Shown: one piece after another, positions 51,028 through 59,977 of the stretch
Numbering within the stretch: the stretch's first letter is position 1
Layout: every line of letters begins with the position of its first letter
Assembly: GCA_964605235.1 (NCBI GenBank)
Contig: CAZSBB010000004.1
Location: 62,001-126,000 of the forward strand
Direction: 5' to 3'
DNA length: 64,000 nucleotides
DNA from: CAZSBB01 sp964605235
Lineage (GTDB): Bacteria > Planctomycetota > Phycisphaerae > Phycisphaerales > Phycisphaeraceae
Notes under the pieces: model-generated
What the model was told of the DNA's origin: nothing
The model's input: only the letters and a program-made list of their open reading frames with translations
Database searches by the model: none
Translations under genes and position numbers: made by a program

Positions 51028-51846
51028 ATGACCACTTCCCCCACCTATGGCCAGTTGGCCACCGAAGGTTCCATTGATGTCAAACCCGCCGCCGGCGTGT
51101 GGACCGGGCCGGACCCCGTGGACCATGCTGCGCAAGCGTCCTTTTTCGCGGAAAACGGCTTCCTCATCCTGCGCGGCGCGCTCAGCGCCGCCGAGGTGGC
51201 GCAGCTCAAACGCGAACTGGACCGGCTGGCGGAAAACCATGCCACCTTGCCGCGCATCCGTGAAGGCTTCGATCTGGAGCCGCGGCAGGACGGCTCCCGC
51301 AAGACGCCGACCTTCCGCAAAATCGGCGGCATCAGCGACATGTCCGACGACTTCAACAAGCTGCTCAAGCACCCCAGGATCATCGACGCCCTGCATCGCC
51401 TGATGAATAATCCGCGCGTGTACCTGCACCGCGATGTGGTGATGATGAAGCCCGCCCGCGTCGGCCGGGAGAAGCCCTGGCATCAGGATTCGGTGTACTG
51501 GCCATGGCAACCGATGGCGCTCATCAGCGCCATGACCGCCCTGGACGATGCGGAGCCGGAGAACGGCTGCATGCAGGTCATCCCCGGCACGCACCGCGAA
51601 GCCGTGCAGCACTATGGCAAAGAGCTGCGCATCGACGTCAACGCCGAGCTGCAGGACCAGACGGTGTACGTGCCGCTCAAGGCCGGCGACACGCTGTTGT
51701 TTCACAGCCTGCTGCTGCATGCGTCCGAGCCCAATCGCTCCGACCGCGACCGCCGCGTGGCGATCTTCTCCTACATGCCCGGCGGGTTGAAGTACATTGG
51801 CAAAGCCAGCGAGCCGGACCCGATCCTGGTGTCGCAGCGCGACTGA
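51028..51846 (+). CDS. Phytanoyl-CoA dioxygenase (PhyH) family protein, second copy
   Basis: A 272-residue Fe(II)/2-oxoglutarate oxygenase-like protein. The metal motif HxD is in KPWHQDSVYWPW, the distal His in LLLHASEPN, and a basic RRVAIFSY follows. FFAENGFLILRGAL is the family N-terminal element. Its sequence diverges from the first copy, so distinct substrates are likely. ATG at 51028 with AGGAAA upstream. Confidence 0.87.
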   Translation: MTTSPTYGQLATEGSIDVKPAAGVWTGPDPVDHAAQASFFAENGFLILRGALSAAEVAQLKRELDRLAENHATLPRIREGFDLEPRQDGSRKTPTFRKIGGISDMSDDFNKLLKHPRIIDALHRLMNNPRVYLHRDVVMMKPARVGREKPWHQDSVYWPWQPMALISAMTALDDAEPENGCMQVIPGTHREAVQHYGKELRIDVNAELQDQTVYVPLKAGDTLLFHSLLLHASEPNRSDRDRRVAIFSYMPGGLKYIGKASEPDPILVSQRD

Positions 51847-51977
51847 TATCCTCCGGAATGAATTGATTAACCCCCCCGCCCCAGGAGCTTGAAACGGAAG
51901 CAACGGACAGAGCCATGGTTGGCTGATGAATGCGGGTGTAAGCGCAGATGGTCTGCCTTACGCCGGCGCTGCCCGGC

Positions 51978-51998
51978 GCTGACGCTTCCGGCTCGTGG
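51978..51998. repeat. GACGCTTCCGGCTCGT-family half-site, locus 3
   Basis: GCTGACGCTTCCGGCTCGTG at 51978-51997, only 18 bases before the next start codon. No opposing arm was found. Confidence 0.7.
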
Positions 51999-52015
51999 TC
52001 GAGCGGATTCATCCT

Positions 52016-53140
52016 ATGTCACTGACCCGACGTGCCAATCTGCTGCGCCTGCTGGCGGGCGAGCAGCCGGCGTGGACGCCCTGCGCCATCAACTTCAACC
52101 AGTGGTTCGGCCATCATCGCAACCACGGCTCGCTGCCCGCCGAGCTGCGCGATGGCGACTACCTGCACGCCATGAAACTCCTGGGCTGCGACATCTTCTC
52201 GCGCAACCTGGGCGGCGGCTGCAAGGTGACCTTTCCCGGCGTGGAGGAACAGCACGAAAAAGTCGACGCCGGCGGGGGCCATTCGCGCCACATCAACCGC
52301 TTCGTCACGCCCCACGGCACGCTACGGTGCATCCGCGAAGATCAGCCGGAGCAGACCACGTCCTATCAGGTGGAAGACCTGGTCAAGGACTGGAACACGG
52401 AGGGTCAGGCGTACCGCTACTGGCTGGAGCAATACACCGCCGACTGGGATGAAGCGGGGTACCTGGCGCTGGACGAGCGCGTCGGCGACGACGGGCTGGT
52501 GATGATCCCCGGCCCGTGCACGCCGCTCAAGCGTTTGCAGATCGACTTCGGACTCGACCACGCCTGTCTGTTCCTGATGGACGAACCCCAGGCCGCCAGG
52601 GAGCTGTGCGCGTTGTACTGGTCGCGGGTGCGGGCGCAGCTGGTGCGCATGGCGGAACATCCGCGCGTGCAGGTCATGTGCCTGATGGACAACGTGGATT
52701 CGCCGTTCTATCCGCCGGCGTTGTGCGCAGACTACTGGACGCCCTACGTCGCCGACGCGGTGAGCATTTTCGCCCCGCGCGGCAAGCGCGTGCTGGTGCA
52801 TGCCTGCGGCCGACTGCGGGCGCTCAAGCAGGTCTTCCGCGACTCCGGCGTGCATGGCCTGGAAGGCATGGCGCATTCGCCGCTGGGCGATTTCGATCCC
52901 GCCGACGTGCACGACATGCCCAGCAGTTTCATCTACAACGGCGGCTTTGGCGCCCACGAACAGGTCACGCGCAGCGACGACGATCTACGAAAGTTCTACG
53001 CCCAGCATTTCGCCGCCCTGCGCGGACACGCCGGCTTCATCTTCGCCTCGGCGTGCCAGACCACGGTGACCACGCCATGGGCGCGCATCAAGCTGGCGGT
53101 GCAGTTGTGCCGCGAGTTCGGCGGGCGGCCGAATGCATAA
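52016..53140 (+). CDS. URO-D superfamily methyltransferase (MtaA/CmuA-like)
   Basis: A 374-residue TIM-barrel protein of the uroporphyrinogen decarboxylase superfamily. It lacks the RQAGR substrate motif of true UroD. It has HxC in LVHACGRL (His262, Cys264) and a later Cys347 in SACQTTV; H-x-C...C is the zinc site by which MtaA, MtbA and CmuA activate thiols for methyl transfer from corrinoid proteins. A corrinoid protein is not encoded nearby, although MetH (which has one) is 14 kb away. ATG at 52016. Family placement is firm; methyl donor and acceptor are unknown. Confidence 0.78.
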   Translation: MSLTRRANLLRLLAGEQPAWTPCAINFNQWFGHHRNHGSLPAELRDGDYLHAMKLLGCDIFSRNLGGGCKVTFPGVEEQHEKVDAGGGHSRHINRFVTPHGTLRCIREDQPEQTTSYQVEDLVKDWNTEGQAYRYWLEQYTADWDEAGYLALDERVGDDGLVMIPGPCTPLKRLQIDFGLDHACLFLMDEPQAARELCALYWSRVRAQLVRMAEHPRVQVMCLMDNVDSPFYPPALCADYWTPYVADAVSIFAPRGKRVLVHACGRLRALKQVFRDSGVHGLEGMAHSPLGDFDPADVHDMPSSFIYNGGFGAHEQVTRSDDDLRKFYAQHFAALRGHAGFIFASACQTTVTTPWARIKLAVQLCREFGGRPNA

Positions 53141-53211
53141 AAAAAAATCCCCGGGCCGAGCCCGGGGCTAAAGCAATCATCCGTTAGCCCCCGGCTCTGC
53201 CGGGGGATTTT
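53141..53211. terminator. Double GC-rich hairpin terminator or repeat
   Basis: Left hairpin CCCCGGGCCGAGCCCGGGG (53150-53167) preceded by eight A; right hairpin CCCCCGGCTCTGCCGGGGG (53188-53206) followed by ATTTT. The whole is a larger inverted repeat (AATCCCC...GGGGATT). It lies between convergent URO-D-like and NagB-like genes, so it can serve both strands. Confidence 0.85.
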
Positions 53212-53241
53212 CTCATCCGCTCGTCACCACACCGGGCGACG

Positions 53242-54201
53242 TCAGTTCGCTTCCGGCACCAGCGGTCCCGCCACGGCTTTGATGACAAACAGTCGGCCGG
53301 GCATGGTGGGCATGTAGCTGCTGGGCACCCAGGGATTCGCCCCGTAGCGCAGCGTCATCCACACGCTCTGCCCCTGCCAGTTGAGCGGGCCATGCGCGCC
53401 GTCCGCGCCGCCGATGCAATAGTCGGCGCTGGCGTACAGGCCCGGGCCGATGGTGTTGGCGAACAGCGGGATCAGCGTCATTCGGCTGGCGAAGCTGTGC
53501 AGCGAGTTCTGCTCGATGGTCAGCGGGTGCAGCTTGGCGCCGATGCGGAACGGGTCCTTCTTCCACGCCGCTTCTGAGGAATACTCGGCGGCGAAATGCG
53601 GCTCCCAGAAGGCGATGTGGCACGCCCGGCCGATGCCGTACACCACGATCAGCTTGGCGCCGCCCTTACGCAGCCTGGCGATCTTGTCCGGGTACAGCGG
53701 CAGCAGCTTGCGGGTGGCGAAGTTGCGCTGACCCTTGGGCACCGTCAGCTTGCCCAGCGGGCCATACAACGCCTGCTCCATCGCGCCCTGGAAACTGCCC
53801 GGCGCGCTGGGGGGCGTGGAGTTGCCCTTGGCGTCCGCCCATTCGTCCATGTTGAAGCCATGCACATGCTTCCAGGAGACGTTGTGCTTCTGGCTGAAGT
53901 ACACCGCCCACCGATACATGCCCATCGGTCCCACCGGCAGAATCAACGCGAGCTGGCGCTTGGCGACGGCGGCTTCACGCACGGCATTGAAAATCTCGTA
54001 GCCCATCATCGCGTTCATCGACTCGACGCCGCCTGAAGCGTCAGCGCAGATGATCGGCTCAAAGCCCTTGTGCCAGTGCTTCTGCCGCTGCCCGAATTCC
54101 TTGGGGCCGTAGCTGGTGATCTTTTGAATTTTGGCGTAATCCCAGCCCTGGGGATAGTACGGGCCGGCATACGAGCCATCGCGGGTGCTGAGGAAATCCA
54201 T
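53242..54201 (-). CDS. Glucosamine-6-phosphate deaminase-like (NagB fold) protein with altered active site
   Basis: A 319-residue protein of the NagB superfamily. The catalytic-Asp region is HGFNMDEWAD (Asp119, matching E. coli Asp72). The second motif, GxGxDGHIAFNEP in active deaminases, reads GIGRACHIAFWEP: His195 and Glu200 are kept but the Asp (E. coli Asp141) is Ala193. The start at 54201 is supported by AGGATC upstream. It follows the PIG-L deacetylase gene on the same strand, as in aminosugar catabolic sets. Function as a true deaminase is uncertain. Confidence 0.8.
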   Translation of the reverse strand: MDFLSTRDGSYAGPYYPQGWDYAKIQKITSYGPKEFGQRQKHWHKGFEPIICADASGGVESMNAMMGYEIFNAVREAAVAKRQLALILPVGPMGMYRWAVYFSQKHNVSWKHVHGFNMDEWADAKGNSTPPSAPGSFQGAMEQALYGPLGKLTVPKGQRNFATRKLLPLYPDKIARLRKGGAKLIVVYGIGRACHIAFWEPHFAAEYSSEAAWKKDPFRIGAKLHPLTIEQNSLHSFASRMTLIPLFANTIGPGLYASADYCIGGADGAHGPLNWQGQSVWMTLRYGANPWVPSSYMPTMPGRLFVIKAVAGPLVPEAN

Positions 54202-54260
54202 GTGCTGCTGATCCTTTCTGATTTGGCGAAGCGAAGTTCGATGCGTGCGAAGCTGGCGGT

Positions 54261-55043
54261 TCAAAGCTGGACGTGCTTGACCAGCGCGCCCAGTTCCTGC
54301 TGGAGAATGCAGTCGTGCGGATAGGGATGGCCCTTGTGCTGGCGGAAACCCTCGGCAAATTTCACGCCGGCCTCCGCGCCGCGTTTGCGGCCCCATTCCT
54401 GCATCGACACGATGTACTGGTCCATGCCGTGATGCTTGAGCAACCACTCCCGTTGCGAAGCATGCGCTTTGAGCGCCGCCGCCTTCTTGCCCATCGTGCT
54501 GGTGATGTTCACGTAGGTGGTCGGCTCGATCCGCTGCCCGTACGGGTCCATCCCCTCGATCGGGTCCGCGTAGTACAGCCAGGGCACCATCGAACCGTCG
54601 GCAATCAGCCCCGGCGCGGTGTTGGGCACGGCATAACCAAAGGTCGCGGTGCGCACGATGCGCGCCGTCTCTTCATGGTCGAGCATGTAATCGGTCAGGC
54701 TGTGGGTCAGCACCACCGTCGGCGCGATGTGCCGCATCAACATCACCGCCTGGCGAATGGTGCGCTCATCAAAAGTCACGAACAGGTCCCGGCTTTCCAG
54801 GCAGTGGTAGGTCGCCCCCAGCAGCTTGGCGGCCTTGGCGCCCTCGGCGCGGCGAATGGCGGCGATCTCCACCGGCCCCTGATCCATCGACCCGCAATCG
54901 CCCGGCGTGCTGGTGACGATGTGCAGTTCCCAACCCTTCTGCCCCAGCAGCGCCAGTGTGCCCGCCGCGAGGATTTCGCAGTCGTCGGGATGCGCCATGA
55001 AACAGAGCGCCACTTTCCGTTTGAGTTTTCCGCTGTGCGCCAT
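54261..55043 (-). CDS. PIG-L family zinc deacetylase (LmbE-like)
   Basis: A 260-residue metal-dependent deacetylase; relatives remove acetyl from N-acetylglucosamine-containing compounds. The zinc motif is MAHPDDCE (His18, Asp20, Asp21), and the distal metal His is in THSLTDYMLDHEET. The YADPIEGMDPYG segment is typical. Its gene lies 59 bases before that of the NagB-like protein. The substrate is probably an acetylated aminosugar; inference only. Confidence 0.9.
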   Translation of the reverse strand: MAHSGKLKRKVALCFMAHPDDCEILAAGTLALLGQKGWELHIVTSTPGDCGSMDQGPVEIAAIRRAEGAKAAKLLGATYHCLESRDLFVTFDERTIRQAVMLMRHIAPTVVLTHSLTDYMLDHEETARIVRTATFGYAVPNTAPGLIADGSMVPWLYYADPIEGMDPYGQRIEPTTYVNITSTMGKKAAALKAHASQREWLLKHHGMDQYIVSMQEWGRKRGAEAGVKFAEGFRQHKGHPYPHDCILQQELGALVKHVQL

Positions 55044-55062
55044 GCGCGCGACTCCTTATGCG

Positions 55063-55545
55063 TTACAACTGATGCAGCAGCGCCACGACATGACAGGCGA
55101 TCGCCTGCCCCGTGCCGATGGCGTCGACTTTTTCGTGCGTCTTGCCCTTGAGATTGATGCGACTGACCTCGCCGCCGACGAGATTCGCCAGGTTCTGCCG
55201 CATCTGCATTTTGACCGGCGACAGCTTGGGCCGCTGGAGAATCACCGTCACGTCGGCATTGTTCAGGGCGTAGCCGTCCTGCGCCATCAGTTCGATGGCG
55301 CGCTCGACGAAGATGCGCGAGTCCGCGCCTTTCCACTTGGGATCGTTGTCCGGAAAAAGCTGGCCGATGTCGTCGCGCCCCAGCGCGCCCAGGATGGCGT
55401 CGGTGAACGCGTGATAGACCACATCGCCATCGCTGTGGGCGGCACAGCCGTGGTCGTGCTCCATGCGGACTCCGCTGACAATCAACGGCAAGCCCGCTTC
55501 CAGGCGATGCAGATCGAACCCGTGACCAATGCGGTAGGCGAGCAT
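55063..55545 (-). CDS. ispF: 2-C-methyl-D-erythritol 2,4-cyclodiphosphate synthase
   Basis: Fifth step of the MEP isoprenoid pathway. The metal-binding GHGFDLHRL is at residues 7-15 (Asp11, His13), followed by AHSDGDVVYHAFTDAILGA with the third ligand. KMQMRQNLA and KTHEKVDAIGTGQAI are conserved. 160 residues, full length, start at 55545 (MLAYRIGHG). Its product acts two steps after IspD, whose gene is 52 kb away in this window; the intermediate ispE is not seen. Confidence 0.95.
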   Translation of the reverse strand: MLAYRIGHGFDLHRLEAGLPLIVSGVRMEHDHGCAAHSDGDVVYHAFTDAILGALGRDDIGQLFPDNDPKWKGADSRIFVERAIELMAQDGYALNNADVTVILQRPKLSPVKMQMRQNLANLVGGEVSRINLKGKTHEKVDAIGTGQAIACHVVALLHQL

Positions 55546-55605
55546 GTGCGTTCCAGCATCTGCGCCGGAGGGCAGCTCGTCAACGCGCCCCCGCCCCGGC
55601 AAATC

Positions 55606-56991
55606 CTACTTGAGCCCGTATCCCTTGAGCTTGCGGTACAGCGTGCGCTCCCCGATGCCCAGCATCTTGGCGGCCAGTTCGCGGTTGCCGGCGTGGATGC
55701 GCAGAGCTTCGCGGATCGCCTGTTTTTCCAGTTGATCCAGACTGATGCCGCCCTTGAGGTCGATCGCCCCCCCGCTGCCGCCCAGGTCCACCGCAGCGCG
55801 CACTTCCTCGGGCAGATGGCGGGGCTCGAGCCGATCTCCCTCCGCCACCACCACCATCTGCTGCACCACATTGATGAGTTGCCGCACGTTGCCCGGCCAG
55901 TCGAACTGCTGCAGCGCCAGCAGCGTGTCCTCCGCCAACTGCAGCGCGGGTTTGCCGAACTGCTCGGCGAAGCGGGCGACGTAATGCCGGACCAGCAGGG
56001 CGACATCTTCCCGGCGTTCACGCAGCGGGGGCAGATGCAGTTCCACACCCCGGATGCGGAAGTACAGGTCCTCGCGGAACTGGTGCTGGCTGATGAGTTC
56101 GGTGAGGTTGCGATTGGTGGCCGCCACGAGGCGGACATCGACATGGCGGGCTTCGTTGGCGCCCACGCGCACCACCTCGCCGCTTTCGAGCACGCGCAGC
56201 AGCTTGGCTTGCATGGTCAGCGGCATGTCGCCGATCTCGTCGAGGAACAGTGTGCCGCCGTCGGCGAATTCGAACACGCCCACGCGGTCGCGCTCCGCGC
56301 CGGTGAAGGCGCCTTTGACGTGGCCGAACAGTTCGCTTTCGAGAATGCTTTCGCTCAGGCCGGCACAGTTGAGGGGCTTGAAGTTTTTCTTGCTGCGCGG
56401 CGAGTTCTGATGAATCGCTTTGGCGATCAGTTCCTTGCCGGTGCCGGATTCGCCGGTGATGAGCACGGGGATGTTGCTGGGGGCAACCTGGCGCAGTTTG
56501 GTGATGACCGCGCGCATGCCCGGCGAGGTGCCGATGATGCCTTCAATTCCGAAGCGGTCGTCGAGTTGCTGGCGCAGTTGCGAATTCTGCCCGCGCAGCA
56601 TGACCTGGCGAATGGCGTGGCCGCAGAGCGTGCGGAAGACATCCAGGTCCAGCGGTTTTTCGATGAAGTCGAACGCGCCGCCCTTGAGCGCTGCTTTGGC
56701 GGTGGGAATGTCGCCATGGGCGGTGACGAGTATGGTTTCGGCGTTGGTCTGGAGCTGGCGGGCGAGTTCGAGCACCTTCAGGCCGTCTTCCTCGCCATCC
56801 ATGACCAGATCGGTGACGATCAGATCGAACTGGCCATGCTGCAATTCGTCGGCAGCGGACTCCAGGTCGTGCACGATGGTGCAGACATGGCCCAGCCGGC
56901 GCAGGGCTTCGGCCATGACCTCGGCGTGATCGACTTCATCATCGACCAGCAGCACCTGGGCGGTGGGCAGGTTGGCGTCTTCAACTGGCAT
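55606..56991 (-). CDS. Sigma-54-dependent response regulator (NtrC family)
   Basis: A 461-residue activator in three parts. The receiver domain (about 1-125) has phosphoacceptor Asp in FDLIVTDLVMD. The AAA+ sigma-54 interaction domain (about 145-385) has Walker A GESGTGKE, the GAFTGAERDR loop that contacts sigma-54, Walker B GTLFLDEIGD and the arginine-finger region. A Fis-type helix-turn-helix ends the protein (LAAKMLGIGERTLYRKLKGY). GAGGAG upstream supports the ATG. The cognate kinase and target genes are not evident. Confidence 0.95.
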   Translation of the reverse strand: MPVEDANLPTAQVLLVDDEVDHAEVMAEALRRLGHVCTIVHDLESAADELQHGQFDLIVTDLVMDGEEDGLKVLELARQLQTNAETILVTAHGDIPTAKAALKGGAFDFIEKPLDLDVFRTLCGHAIRQVMLRGQNSQLRQQLDDRFGIEGIIGTSPGMRAVITKLRQVAPSNIPVLITGESGTGKELIAKAIHQNSPRSKKNFKPLNCAGLSESILESELFGHVKGAFTGAERDRVGVFEFADGGTLFLDEIGDMPLTMQAKLLRVLESGEVVRVGANEARHVDVRLVAATNRNLTELISQHQFREDLYFRIRGVELHLPPLRERREDVALLVRHYVARFAEQFGKPALQLAEDTLLALQQFDWPGNVRQLINVVQQMVVVAEGDRLEPRHLPEEVRAAVDLGGSGGAIDLKGGISLDQLEKQAIREALRIHAGNRELAAKMLGIGERTLYRKLKGYGLK

Positions 56992-57069
56992 AGCAGACCG
57001 GCTCCTCTGGCAAGCCGATCAGGATACCGCAAAGCTGTGCCGCGCTCAGGCGGTGCAGGGGGAAAATGC

Positions 57070-59835
57070 TCAGGTGACGGTGAAAGTCGTGCGGCGCAGG
57101 TTGACCTGCATCTCCATCACCAACCCCAGCGCGACATTCTGCACGGTCAGCGTGCCCTTCAGCGTGCGGTCCTCCCCCGCCAGGTCCGCGGCAAAGGTGA
57201 CCAGCCAGGTCTGCCCCTCCACCTCGATGTTGGCGGCGGCGGTCAGATGACGCTCGTCGGCCACCAGCGCTACGGTGACCGGGTCCAGCGTCGCGTTGAG
57301 CAGGCGCGGGCTGTCGGGGTTGCGATCCGCCAAAGCAGCGCGATTGCTGGCGCTGAACGTCAGCGTGCCGGTCAGGGGATCGTAGAACGAGCCGGTGCCA
57401 GCCACGCTCAGGTCCACGCTGGCGGTGAAGCTGTGGCGATACGTGCTGCCGTTGATGCCTGGGGCGACGGCGACCGCGCGACCCACCGCCCGCCCGGTGT
57501 AACCCCGATCGATCTCAGGCAGCGGCGTGAAGGTGGGCGTCAATTGCACCACCTGACCGGCAGCAGTGAGATTCACTTCCATGCTCGCCACCGCGTAGCC
57601 CGCTTCGCGCAGTTGCACGCGATAGCTGCCCGCCGGGACTTCGATCTCAAACTGGTTCTGCCCCGCCAGCGGCATGGTGAACACCCGGCCGAGCTGATCG
57701 GTGCTGAGAATTTCCAGTTGCCCGCGCGTCAGGTCCGCGCCATTGGGCACATTGATCTGCAGCAGGCCGGTGCTGACTGCCCCGCTGGGTGGCGTGTAGC
57801 TGAGGAGGTCCAAACCGCCAAGCCGGGTGACCACCAGGTTGGGCACGACATCCATGCCGGGCAACGCAAGCAGGTCATCCAGAAACGCTGCGTCAAGGTC
57901 CACCCACAAGCTGCCGGCGTCGTCAAACGGGTCCAGCGCGTGCAGTTCGTTGAGCAGCACCACCGCCGCCTGACTGCCGTTGGTGGAACTGCCCGCCGCC
58001 AGCCGCGCGAGCGTTTGCTCGACGGTGAGAATTTCGGTGGTCGCCCCGCCGGCGAGTGGGCGCAGCGCCCGGCTGAGCGTGCGATCCTTGAGCTGACTGA
58101 CCGACTGCACGGCCGCGCTCGCCAGCGCGGTCAGACCCGCGCCGACTTCCCCAAAATCGGCGGGATTCTCCGGAGCAAACCGGGGCAACTGGCTGGTCAA
58201 GAGCGTAACCACGGATTCGCTGTCGCCAGTGCCGCGGGCGAAGTAGTTCAGGTCATCACCACTGACCGCTCCCACAGCGGTGCCTTCAATGCGGAAAAGC
58301 TGAATCGCTTCCGGGCGATCCGGGAGCAGCAGCACCCCGACGCCAAAGCCCAGCGTCTGTGCTTCCAAAGCCACGCCCACGGCTGCGCCGGCAATGGGCA
58401 TGAAGGTCGATTCATCGAAAATCTGCAGCGTCAGCGTCTGCTCACCCAGCGTCAGCGTCACCATTCCGTTGCCGTCGGTGATGGCGGCCGACTGCACCAG
58501 CAGGCTGTTGCTGTTGAAAGCTTCATGGGACAGCGGATCGACAATGGTGCCGCCGAACCGGGCATTGCGCGGCAACGTCGCGGCGGCGAACTGGCTGTTG
58601 CTCACCGCCCCGCCCACCATCAGGCTGCGAATGGAGCTGAGCTTGCCACCCAGCAGCAAGTCATCAAGATTGCCAAACTGCCCATCGACCGGCAGGCCAC
58701 CCGCCCGGAAACTGCTGTGCAGCACGGAGCCGCCCAGACGAATGCTGCCGATCGCGCCGGGGCCATAGACATCCGCGCCGGCGCCTTCGCCATCGAGCGC
58801 AAAGTCAGTGCCCAGATCGGTGCCCGCAAGGAACATGCTGTTGAGGACATCGGTTTTGCTGGTGATGCCGGTGATGTTGCCCGCCCCGACGAGCACGTCG
58901 GCAAACCCGCCGGTGCTGGCAGTCAGGCCGCGCAGGTCACCCTGCACATTCAGTCGCCAGTCGGTGAAGTCGCCGGCGGTCACCGCGCCGGCCGGGCCGG
59001 CGATGAACCAGAACGAATCATGCACGCCGCCGGTGATGCGGGCGCTGCCCAGCACGCTGCGGGCGTTGGGCAGGCCGGTGAGCGCCACGTCGGCGTCAAA
59101 GTCGCCTTTGCTGGTCAGGCTGCCGAGCGTGGAAGTCACCAGCGCCCCGCCGTCAGTTTCGGTTTGCCAGCTCTGCACCATCAGCCGACTGATGGGCGCG
59201 CCGCTGGCGAGTTCCAGGTCCACCACCTCCTGCAAGGTGATGGAAACCGCCCGGGTGGCGTCGTCGCCGCCGAGCGTGATGCGTCGTCCGGTGAGCACAT
59301 TGCCCAGCGTCAGGGCGCTGATGGCGCCCGAAGCGTGCAGGTTGCCCGCAAGGGTGATGCCGCGTGCGGACAAGGAGCGCAGCGAGCCGTTGACGGAAAT
59401 GCCGTTGACGAACGCACTGCCGTCGCCGCCCCGGGTGGTGATGGTCAGTGTGGCGCGGTCGGTGGCGTCGTTGAGGTCGATGCGTTCGAGCAGCAGGTTG
59501 GCGCCATCGACAAACGGCCGGCGGTCGTTGACCAGTTGCGGAACGTCGCCGCTGAAGGTCAGCACGCCCGTCGCGCCGCGCAGGGACAGCATGACCACGG
59601 TGCCGTCGGCATCGGTGAAGCTGAGGGTGCTGCTGGCGCCGTCGCCGAATGCCACCAGCAGCGGGGTGGCGTCCAACAGCACGCGCGGCTCAAGCGCTTC
59701 AAACCAATGATGCCTTCGCCGCGCAGCAGGCAACGCGGCAGCACGAGCACGACGGCGGGATCGCCACCGCCGCCAGGATGCGGTCCAGGCGGGCAAAGCG
59801 TCTCTCCAATGCTGAGGACGGCGCGGCCGGGGCAT
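57070..59835 (-). CDS. Large exported protein with LEPR-XLL-type N-terminal motif
   Basis: A 921-residue protein. An Arg-rich N-terminus (about 40 residues) is followed by WFEALEPRVLLDATPL, matching the LEPR-XLL motif of planctomycete extracytoplasmic proteins. The next 400 residues are beta-rich, repetitive, Gly/Asn/Thr-rich (e.g. SLSARGITLAGNLHASGAIS), resembling a filamentous or beta-helix surface protein. The C-terminal part includes SYRVQLREAGYAVASME (carboxypeptidase-regulatory-like) and more beta segments. No catalytic motif found. The start at 59835 is preferred over an upstream codon. Confidence 0.78.
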   Translation of the reverse strand: MPRPRRPQHWRDALPAWTASWRRWRSRRRARAAALPAARRRHHWFEALEPRVLLDATPLLVAFGDGASSTLSFTDADGTVVMLSLRGATGVLTFSGDVPQLVNDRRPFVDGANLLLERIDLNDATDRATLTITTRGGDGSAFVNGISVNGSLRSLSARGITLAGNLHASGAISALTLGNVLTGRRITLGGDDATRAVSITLQEVVDLELASGAPISRLMVQSWQTETDGGALVTSTLGSLTSKGDFDADVALTGLPNARSVLGSARITGGVHDSFWFIAGPAGAVTAGDFTDWRLNVQGDLRGLTASTGGFADVLVGAGNITGITSKTDVLNSMFLAGTDLGTDFALDGEGAGADVYGPGAIGSIRLGGSVLHSSFRAGGLPVDGQFGNLDDLLLGGKLSSIRSLMVGGAVSNSQFAAATLPRNARFGGTIVDPLSHEAFNSNSLLVQSAAITDGNGMVTLTLGEQTLTLQIFDESTFMPIAGAAVGVALEAQTLGFGVGVLLLPDRPEAIQLFRIEGTAVGAVSGDDLNYFARGTGDSESVVTLLTSQLPRFAPENPADFGEVGAGLTALASAAVQSVSQLKDRTLSRALRPLAGGATTEILTVEQTLARLAAGSSTNGSQAAVVLLNELHALDPFDDAGSLWVDLDAAFLDDLLALPGMDVVPNLVVTRLGGLDLLSYTPPSGAVSTGLLQINVPNGADLTRGQLEILSTDQLGRVFTMPLAGQNQFEIEVPAGSYRVQLREAGYAVASMEVNLTAAGQVVQLTPTFTPLPEIDRGYTGRAVGRAVAVAPGINGSTYRHSFTASVDLSVAGTGSFYDPLTGTLTFSASNRAALADRNPDSPRLLNATLDPVTVALVADERHLTAAANIEVEGQTWLVTFAADLAGEDRTLKGTLTVQNVALGLVMEMQVNLRRTTFTVT

Positions 59836-59977
59836 GACAACAACCCGGCCCACACCATCGGATGGCTATGGGACTACTGTTGCCCCGGGTCGGCGTGATG
59901 TCAGCCCGCGCGGCATAAACCGGAGGGGAAAGTCAGGTCCAGGTCGGTCTGTAGCAATCGGAAGGATTATGCGGTCG

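Noticed and set aside
52016..53140. Haem-pathway uroporphyrinogen decarboxylase (hemE)
   Set aside because: The diagnostic RQAGR motif is absent and an HxC...C methyltransferase-type site is present.
54907..59898. A 1663-codon plus-strand open frame across ispF, the NtrC-type gene and the LEPR-XLL gene
   Set aside because: It lies wholly antisense to genes with clear motifs, and its composition (Gln/His/Arg/Ala-rich, no domain) is that of a GC-rich shadow.
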